From Alphaproteobacteria bacterium (lineage in GTDB: Bacteria > Pseudomonadota > Alphaproteobacteria > Rhizobiales > Aestuariivirgaceae), in assembly GCA_024639035.1 (NCBI GenBank), contig JAHEJE010000058.1, positions 1 to 11,139 on the forward strand: DNA of 11,139 nucleotides, given 5' to 3'. Each line of letters starts with the position of its first letter. Position 1 is the stretch's first letter. A program made the position numbers and the translations under genes. Below the pieces are notes generated by a model. It was not told the origin of the DNA. It did no database searches and was given only the letters and a program-made list of their open reading frames with translations. Below are positions 6,739 through 11,139 of this stretch, piece by piece.

Positions 6739-7755
6739 TCAATGCACACGCGATATGCAGAATTCGATCGCCTCAAGCAATGCCGTCTTGTGTTCGCTCT
6801 CTGGGAAGATCGCCAACGCATCGCGCGCTATCGCTCCATAGTGCCGTGCCCGATCTATGGTATCGACAATCGCCTGGTGCTTCTCCATCAGCGCAAACGC
6901 GATCTGCAGGTCATCGTCGCTCTGTTCACCGTTCTCCAGGGTGCGCTTCCAGAACTCACGCTCGTCCTGGCTGCCGCGCCGGTAGGACAGCACCACCGGA
7001 AGGGTGATCTTGCCCTCTCTGAAATCATCACCCACGGTCTTGCCGAGCAGGGATTGTTTGCCTGAATAGTCCAGCGCATCGTCAACCAGCTGAAACGCCA
7101 CACCCAGATTTCTGCCGTATGAGCTGAGAGCTGCCTGCTCGTCCTGTGGTCGGTCCGCCACCACCGCGCCAACTTCCGAAGCCGCAGCGAACAATGCGGC
7201 GGTCTTGGCTCCGATCACTTCAAGATAGGCATCTTCAGTCGTAGTGGTGTCATTCGATGCGGCCAGTTGCAGGACTTCACCTTCGGCAATCACCGCAGCC
7301 GCACCCGACAGAATGCGTAGCGCTTCAAGTGATTTTGTCTCGACCATCATCTTGAACGCCTGCCCAAGCAGGTAATCGCCGACCAGCACGCTGGCCTGGT
7401 TGCCCCAGATAAGCCGTGCCGTCTTGCGACCGCGCCTCAGGTCGCTTTCATCAACCACGTCATCATGCAGCAACGTCGCGGTGTGCATGAACTCCACGGC
7501 GGTCGCCAGCCGGATGTGGTGCAGGCCTTCGTAGCCGCCCATCTGGGCCGCCGCAATTGTCAGCATCGGCCTGAGGCGCTTGCCACCCGAATTGACCAGA
7601 TGACCCGCCAGCTCCGGGATCATTTCAACGTGGGAATGGGCATGTGCAAGGATCGCCTCATTGACCCGTTCCATGTCCTGTTCAACCAATGTGATAAGCC
7701 GATTGATGTTGGGCTCGCGCCCTTCACTGGCCTCAAACGCTACAACTACGCCCAT
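6739..7755 (-). CDS. Long-chain polyprenyl diphosphate synthase (probably decaprenyl, ubiquinone side chain)
   Basis: A 338-residue trans-isoprenyl diphosphate synthase. It adds isopentenyl units to an allylic diphosphate, using Mg2+ held by two Asp-rich motifs. Seen: GGKRLRP (57-63), first Asp-rich motif HDDVVD (97-102) followed by RRG, GAKTA (182-186), second motif QLVDDALD (222-229), and a Lys/Asp-rich GKTVGDDFREGK region. Length and motifs match the IspB/DdsA group. Alphaproteobacteria usually make ubiquinone-10, so decaprenyl is the likely product, but chain length cannot be read from the sequence (ispB or ddsA would be the names). I chose the ATG at 7755 (MGVVVAFE), which matches the usual rhizobial N-terminus. 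A GTG at 7839 would add 28 unlike residues and lies upstream of the candidate promoter. Confidence 0.94.
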   Translation of the reverse strand: MGVVVAFEASEGREPNINRLITLVEQDMERVNEAILAHAHSHVEMIPELAGHLVNSGGKRLRPMLTIAAAQMGGYEGLHHIRLATAVEFMHTATLLHDDVVDESDLRRGRKTARLIWGNQASVLVGDYLLGQAFKMMVETKSLEALRILSGAAAVIAEGEVLQLAASNDTTTTEDAYLEVIGAKTAALFAAASEVGAVVADRPQDEQAALSSYGRNLGVAFQLVDDALDYSGKQSLLGKTVGDDFREGKITLPVVLSYRRGSQDEREFWKRTLENGEQSDDDLQIAFALMEKHQAIVDTIDRARHYGAIARDALAIFPESEHKTALLEAIEFCISRVH

Positions 7756-7793
7756 GTACCCCGTTTCCAGATTGTCTGTTCTGTTTCGATCAC

Positions 7794-7822
7794 AGCATAA
7801 GCCGGACGCTTCAACCGGGCAA
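7794..7822 (-). promoter_or_regulatory. Candidate promoter of the polyprenyl synthase gene
   Basis: On the minus strand TTGCCC (7817-7822) and TATGCT (7794-7799) are 17 bases apart. A start near 7787 would leave a leader of about 30 bases before the ATG at 7755 and would exclude the longer GTG start. The match is moderate (4/6 in both boxes). Confidence 0.38.
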
Positions 7823-7953
7823 CCGTCACGCTTGGTCACCCGATTACAGTTTGTTTACCATATATGTGCCACAACTGAACCCTAAGTGGTGCTGTGCGTT
7901 GATTGACATGCGATCATGAGCCTGGGTTTTTCTGCCGTCGAGGGCATGAAGGT

Positions 7954-8172
7954 ATGCATGAAGTTCTTCGCACCAACGATCTGGTCTTGCTGTCTTATGC
8001 AGGCCATGTTCTGCAAGAGGCTGGCATAGAACACATGATCTTCGATGGCCATACCAGCGCGATGGAGGGGTCGATAGGCGCCCTGCCACGCAGACTAATG
8101 GTTAACGACGTTGATGTTGATGCGGCCAAACTGGCATTGCACAACGCTTCCATAATGTTGTCGGCTTCTTAA
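7954..8172 (+). CDS. DUF2007 family protein
   Basis: A 72-residue protein starting MHEVLRTNDLVLLSYAGHVL and continuing with EAGIEHMIFDGHTSAMEGS and PRRLMVNDVDVDAAK. This is the usual DUF2007 pattern: a short ferredoxin-like alpha/beta domain in which xxLLRTNDxVLLSxAxxLL precedes a central variable loop and RxxVxxxDxxxA. The family is annotated as putative signal-transducing, but its function is unknown. I chose the ATG at 7954, with GAGGG nine bases upstream (7940-7944), over a TTG at 7903, because the extra 17 residues do not belong to the family. It stands 11 bases before the methyltransferase start, in the order usual for Rhizobiales. Confidence 0.88.
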   Translation: MHEVLRTNDLVLLSYAGHVLQEAGIEHMIFDGHTSAMEGSIGALPRRLMVNDVDVDAAKLALHNASIMLSAS

Positions 8173-8183
8173 TCCGGACGAGA

Positions 8184-8999
8184 ATGCATATGACCGTTGC
8201 AACAACGACCGCCCAGACTGCACCGCCCGCAACGGCCACAGTCCCGAATTCATTGACCGAAGACGCGTTTCTTGGCGGAAAATTGAAGATTCTCCAGCCG
8301 GAAAAAGGCTTTCGCGCCGGCATCGACTCGGTGTTCCTGGCCGCGACCATTCCGGCCCAGCCCGGCGAGACGTTGTTCGAGGCCGGCATCGGCACCGGCG
8401 TAGCCGCATTGTGTGTCGCCGAGCGTGTCTCCAACATCCATATCACCGGTGTCGAGATCGCCCAGCGCTACGCTATCATGGCCGAACAGAATGCCAAACG
8501 TAATCAGCTGGAGAATTGCATCAGGGTCATCAAGGGCGATGTGAAGGACGCCTTGCGCCGCGAGCTCGCCCAGTGGCCCGAGCACGGCTCGTTCTCCCAC
8601 GCCTTTGCCAATCCGCCGTTTTTCGACAACGACAAGTCGACATCATCGCCAAATTCGCTGCGTGCTGTGGCCAACACTTTTGGCCCGGAAGATCTTGAAT
8701 TCTGGGTAAAGGTCCTCGGCACAATGGTGGCTCTGCGCGGCTCGGTCACCTTCATTCATCGCGCCGAGGCTTTGGGCCGACTGCTGCGGTCCATGGAAGA
8801 CCGTTTCGGTGACATCCGCGTCGCCCCGCTCTATGCCCGCGAAGGTATGGCGGCATCACGGGTGATCGTGCAGGGTATCAAGGGCGCCCGCGGCCCGCTT
8901 CAGCTGTTGCCCGGCCTTGTGCTTCACACCGCCGGTTCGCAATTTACGCCTGAAGCCGAAGCCATCCTGCGTGACGGACTGGCCTGGCGGTTGCGCTAA
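8184..8999 (+). CDS. SAM-dependent methyltransferase, TrmN6/YfiC-like
   Basis: A 271-residue class I methyltransferase. SAM-binding motif I is LFEAGIGTGVAAL (64-76), the acidic residue after strand 2 is in TGVEIAQRYA (E91), and the catalytic NPPF motif is at 143-146, typical of enzymes that methylate an exocyclic amino group of adenine or a glutamine. The N-terminal GGKLKILQPEKGFRAGIDSVFLA (31-53) matches the COG4123 group, whose E. coli member TrmN6 makes m6A37 in tRNA1(Val). A tRNA substrate is plausible but not proven for alphaproteobacterial members. ATG codons at 8184 and 8190 are both possible; GGACGAG (8176-8182) can serve either. It is probably co-transcribed with DUF2007 upstream and the S49 peptidase downstream. 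Confidence 0.88.
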   Translation: MHMTVATTTAQTAPPATATVPNSLTEDAFLGGKLKILQPEKGFRAGIDSVFLAATIPAQPGETLFEAGIGTGVAALCVAERVSNIHITGVEIAQRYAIMAEQNAKRNQLENCIRVIKGDVKDALRRELAQWPEHGSFSHAFANPPFFDNDKSTSSPNSLRAVANTFGPEDLEFWVKVLGTMVALRGSVTFIHRAEALGRLLRSMEDRFGDIRVAPLYAREGMAASRVIVQGIKGARGPLQLLPGLVLHTAGSQFTPEAEAILRDGLAWRLR

Positions 9000-9008
9000 C
9001 CGGCCACC

Positions 9009-9028
9009 CGACATCTTGTGAAATGTCG
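9009..9028 (+). other. Small hairpin between the methyltransferase and S49 genes
   Basis: CGACAT (9009-9014) and ATGTCG (9023-9028) can pair around an 8-base loop. There is no T-run after it, so it is not an ordinary terminator. It might affect mRNA stability or be chance. Confidence 0.25.
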
Positions 9029-9053
9029 CCGCCGCGCTTATGTCTGTGCGGCC

Positions 9054-9947
9054 ATGGCAAAAAAGCAATCCAAATCCCTAGCCGCGCGCTTCCTTCCGGC
9101 CCGTTTCAACAAGTCGCTGAAGGTGGTCCCCGTGGTCCACCTCAATGGCGTCATCGCAACCGGGGGTACCAGCCTGCGCCAGAGCCTCTCGCTCGCCTCT
9201 TGCGGAAAACTGCTCGACAAGGCGTTTTCTATCAAGGGGATTGCTGCCGTGGCAATTGCCATCAACTCGCCCGGCGGTTCGCCGGCCCAGGCCGCCCTGA
9301 TTCACAATCGCATTCGCCAGCTTGCCGGCGAGAACGAAGTGCCCGTCTACACCTTCTGCGAAGACGTTGCGGCCTCCGGCGGATACATGCTGGCGATTGC
9401 GGGTGATGAAGTCTTCGGCCAGCGCTTCTCGATCATCGGGTCGATTGGCGTCATCTCCGCCGGCTTCGGCTTCGTTGAGGCTATCGGCAAGCTGGGCGTT
9501 GAGCGCCGCGTTCACACGGCCGGCAAGAACAAGTCGATCCTCGACCCGTTCCAGCCGGAGAAGAAGCAGGATGTCGAACGCCTGAAGGCCCTTCAACTCG
9601 ACATTCACCAAGGCTTTGTCGAGATGGTCAAAGCCCGCCGTAAGGCCAAGCTACCCGCTGACGAAGGCGACCTGTTCACCGGCGCCTTCTGGACCTCTCC
9701 ACAGGCGCTCGAGCACGGTTTGATCGACAACATTGGCGATATGCACGCTGTCTTGCGCGAAAAGTTTGGTGAAGATGTCGTTCTGAAGCCAATTACCGCA
9801 TCGCAGGGTCTGTCGCTGCGCCGCCTGCTGCCGGTCGGCTCGACGAGCGATCACGGGGCGATTGATGTGAAGTTGAATGGCGATTTCGCAGAAGGTCTGG
9901 CCCATTCGATGGAAAGACGTGCACTTTGGCAACGATTTGGTCTATAA
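9054..9947 (+). CDS. S49 family serine peptidase (SppA/SohB-like), single short domain
   Basis: A 297-residue ClpP/crotonase-fold peptidase of family S49. The catalytic serine is in EDVAASGGYM (S108), and the general-base lysine is expected at K160 in HTAGKNKSILDPF. Their 52-residue spacing equals the one I recall for Bacillus SppA (S147/K199). Other family marks are INSPGGSP (70-77) and GSIGVISAGFGF. SppA enzymes digest cleaved signal peptides at the membrane, but this protein has no signal peptide or membrane helix and starts with a basic, non-hydrophobic stretch (MAKKQSKSLAARFLPARF). It is probably cytoplasmic or peripherally membrane-bound; the substrate is unknown. I chose ATG 9054. A GTG at 9018 adds 12 residues, and neither has a clear ribosome site. 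It lies 54 bases after the methyltransferase gene. Confidence 0.92.
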   Translation: MAKKQSKSLAARFLPARFNKSLKVVPVVHLNGVIATGGTSLRQSLSLASCGKLLDKAFSIKGIAAVAIAINSPGGSPAQAALIHNRIRQLAGENEVPVYTFCEDVAASGGYMLAIAGDEVFGQRFSIIGSIGVISAGFGFVEAIGKLGVERRVHTAGKNKSILDPFQPEKKQDVERLKALQLDIHQGFVEMVKARRKAKLPADEGDLFTGAFWTSPQALEHGLIDNIGDMHAVLREKFGEDVVLKPITASQGLSLRRLLPVGSTSDHGAIDVKLNGDFAEGLAHSMERRALWQRFGL

Positions 9948-9948
9948 T
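9943..9948 (+). promoter_or_regulatory. Possible -10 box (TATAAT) at the end of the S49 gene
   Basis: A perfect TATAAT overlaps the S49 stop codon (TAA, 9945-9947) and sits 34 bases before the ATG of the next gene. The -35 region 17 bases upstream (TGCACT, 9920-9925) is poor, so this is a weak promoter candidate for the small membrane protein gene and perhaps glyQ. Confidence 0.3.
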
Positions 9949-9982
9949 GGACCTTACATTTGTTAAGACCGGGGAGACGCCC

Positions 9983-10174
9983 ATGCTTTTGAAAGTTCTG
10001 ACAACCGTATTGACCGCGGGCCTTGCCCTCATGGTTCTGCGCCACATCGGCCAGAAAGTCGAAGCCTCCAAGGCCAAGGTGCGCAAGGCCGCTGAGGCGG
10101 ACGGGAATTCCCGGGTGACCACCCTGCGCGAAGACCCCGAGACCGGTGTCTTCCGGCCTGTCGACCGCGACTGA
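9983..10174 (+). CDS. Small single-pass membrane protein, function unknown
   Basis: A 63-residue protein. Residues 2-22 form one hydrophobic helix (LLKVLTTVLTAGLALMVLRHI), followed by a charged Lys/Ala helix (about 24-40) and a tail TTLREDPETGVFRPVDRD. The DPETGVFRP phrase looks like a conserved tail seen in small proteins upstream of glyQ in Rhizobiales, but I cannot name a family. Probable topology: N-terminal anchor with a soluble tail. The ATG at 9983 is preceded by GGGGAG (9971-9976) six bases upstream, the best ribosome site in this part of the window. Longer in-frame starts (ATG 9947, TTG 9926) would overlap the S49 gene and lack such a site. Confidence 0.75.
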   Translation: MLLKVLTTVLTAGLALMVLRHIGQKVEASKAKVRKAAEADGNSRVTTLREDPETGVFRPVDRD

Positions 10175-10212
10175 TCGCTCCAATTTCCGGCAAGTTTGCT
10201 TGACCGTGCGGT

Positions 10213-10234
10213 GCGTGCGCCATAACGTGCGCGC
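10213..10234 (+). other. Potential RNA hairpin in the glyQ leader
   Basis: GCGTGCGC (10213-10220) and GTGCGCGC (10227-10234) can form eight RNA base pairs, two of them G-U, around the loop CATAAC. It precedes the terminator hairpin by 6 bases. Its role is unknown. CATAAC also forms the -10 half of a weak promoter-like pair with TTGACC (10200-10205, 15-base spacing). Confidence 0.3.
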
Positions 10235-10240
10235 GACTTG

Positions 10241-10270
10241 AACGGCGGCGCCGAATCGGCGCCCCGTTTT
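10241..10270 (+). terminator. Intrinsic terminator between the small membrane protein gene and glyQ
   Basis: The stem GGCGCC (10247-10252) and GGCGCC (10258-10263) closes the loop GAATC. It extends through AACGG (10241-10245) with CCGTT (10264-10268) across one bulged C, and ends in TTTT (10267-10270). The GC-rich stem plus T-run is typical of Rho-independent termination. It ends only 27 bases before the glyQ start codon, which is too little room for a separate glyQ promoter after it. Confidence 0.7.
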
Positions 10271-10279
10271 CATGAAAAC
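10266..10279. promoter_or_regulatory. 14-base perfect palindrome at the terminator tail
   Basis: GTTTTCATGAAAAC is its own reverse complement. It includes the T-run of the terminator and ends 18 bases before the glyQ ATG. It could be an operator, or its A-run could pair with the T-run in RNA. Confidence 0.4.
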
Positions 10280-10297
10280 CACCGCGGAACTCACCAC

Positions 10298-11139
10298 ATG
10301 GCTGCCTCCAGCCTAGAGCCCACCAGATCCTTTCAGGATCTCATTCTTACGCTGCACCAATACTGGGCAGCGCTCGGCTGCGTCATCCTGCAGCCGTACG
10401 ACATGGAGGTTGGCGCCGGCACCTTCCACCCGGCCACCACCTTGCGCTCCGTCGGTCCCAGGCCCTGGCGTGCGGCATACGTCCAGCCATCGCGCCGCCC
10501 CAGCGACGGCCGCTACGGCGAAAACCCCAACCGCCTGCAACATTACTATCAGTACCAGGTCATCCTGAAACCCTCGCCGGACGATCTGCAGGAGCTCTAT
10601 CTCGGTTCGCTCTATGCCATCGGCATCGACCGCTTCAACCATGATATCCGCTTCGTCGAGGACGACTGGGAAAGCCCGACGCTCGGTGCCTGGGGTCTTG
10701 GCTGGGAGGTCTGGTGCGACGGCATGGAAGTGTCGCAGTTCACCTATTTCCAGCAGGTCGGCGGGCTTGATTGCGCCCCCGTTTCGGGCGAACTGACCTA
10801 CGGCCTTGAACGGCTGGCCATGTACGTCCAGGGCGTAGACAACGTTTACGACCTCAACTTCAACGGCGGCGAGGGCGATGCGCGCGTGTCCTACGGCGAT
10901 GTCTTCCTACAGTCAGAGCAGGAATACTCGCGCTACAATTTCGAGCACGCCGACACCGAAATTCTGCACCGCCACTTCGAAGATGCCGAGAAGGAATGCC
11001 AAGCCATCCTCAAAGCCGGGGCAGGCGAGGGCAGGGCGCATCAAATGGCCCTGCCGGCCTACGACCAGTGCATCAAGGCCAGCCACGTCTTCAACCTGCT
11101 CGATGCCCGCGGCGTCATTTCGGTCACCGAGCGCCAGGC
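10298..11139 (+). CDS. glyQ: Glycyl-tRNA synthetase alpha subunit (3' end missing)
   Basis: The first 280 residues are present; the family is usually about 300, so only the last few are lost at the right edge. GlyQ and GlyS form the alpha2beta2 bacterial enzyme that charges tRNA-Gly; GlyQ holds the class II catalytic core. Seen: FQDLILTLHQYWAALGCVIL (12-31), QPYDMEVGAGTFHPAT (32-47), motif 2 from WRAAYVQPSRRP to GENPNR (57-79), the glycine-specific stretch ending FVEDDWESPTLGAWGLGW, and motif 3 GLERLAMYVQ (169-178). The ATG at 10298 has only a weak ribosome site (GGA, 10285-10287). glyS is expected just downstream, outside the window. A terminator hairpin stands directly upstream, so expression may depend on readthrough or attenuation. 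Confidence 0.97.
   Translation, partial: MAASSLEPTRSFQDLILTLHQYWAALGCVILQPYDMEVGAGTFHPATTLRSVGPRPWRAAYVQPSRRPSDGRYGENPNRLQHYYQYQVILKPSPDDLQELYLGSLYAIGIDRFNHDIRFVEDDWESPTLGAWGLGWEVWCDGMEVSQFTYFQQVGGLDCAPVSGELTYGLERLAMYVQGVDNVYDLNFNGGEGDARVSYGDVFLQSEQEYSRYNFEHADTEILHRHFEDAEKECQAILKAGAGEGRAHQMALPAYDQCIKASHVFNLLDARGVISVTERQ

Noticed and set aside
6472..7065. Plus-strand open frame of 197 codons opposite ddsA and the exported protein gene
   Set aside because: It spans parts of two real minus-strand genes and the gap between them, and has no recognisable domain.
7903..7931. TTGACA at 7903-7908 as a -35 box for the DUF2007 gene
   Set aside because: The sequence 16-18 bases downstream is G/T-rich with no acceptable -10 box.
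9078..9611. Minus-strand open frame of 177 codons opposite the S49 gene
   Set aside because: Antisense shadow of a clear S49 peptidase.

Overview
The window looks like a chromosomal housekeeping segment from an alphaproteobacterium, most likely of the order Hyphomicrobiales (Rhizobiales). This rests on protein style and gene order: a long-chain polyprenyl diphosphate synthase, a DUF2007 protein, a TrmN6-like methyltransferase, a small S49 peptidase, a short membrane protein and glyQ form a run I recall from Rhizobiales genomes. The DUF1127 protein and the multi-PAS kinase fit the same group. I cannot name the genus. No tRNA, rRNA, CRISPR array, insertion sequence or phage gene was seen.

Layout. 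Positions 1-1877 (minus) hold the N-terminal 625 residues of a large multi-PAS sensor protein, cut by the window edge just before the expected histidine kinase core. A 267-base divergent control region (1878-2144) follows. It carries repeated TGTTTCA/TGAAACA heptamers, two of which flank or overlap a plausible kinase promoter. Reading rightwards from it are a DUF1127 small protein (2145-2360) and, 2 bases later, an alpha/beta-hydrolase-fold protein (2363-3217) whose nucleophile position is glycine instead of serine. Convergent to these, with only 2 bases between the stop codons, lies a minus-strand block. In transcription order it is ddsA/ispB-type polyprenyl synthase (7755-6739), an exported very basic protein (6614-5958), an exported TPR protein (5831-4104) and ispE (4107-3220), which overlaps the TPR gene by 4 bases. 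From 7954 rightwards a plus-strand cluster encodes DUF2007, the methyltransferase, the S49 peptidase and a 63-residue membrane protein. A strong intrinsic terminator then stands just before glyQ (10298 to the end, truncated).

How the genes work together. ispE supplies isoprenoid precursors through the MEP pathway, and the polyprenyl synthase builds the quinone side chain from such precursors. The TPR protein is translationally coupled to ispE, but its role is unknown. glyQ encodes the alpha subunit of glycyl-tRNA synthetase; glyS would be expected beyond the right edge. The left end looks more regulatory: a PAS sensor facing a DUF1127/degenerate-hydrolase pair across a repeat-rich promoter region.

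Most of the window is ordinary. The points most worth a second look are the Ser-to-Gly hydrolase and its position opposite a PAS sensor, the heptamer array, the terminator plus 14-base palindrome directly upstream of glyQ, and the exported protein with an extremely Lys/Arg-rich central segment.
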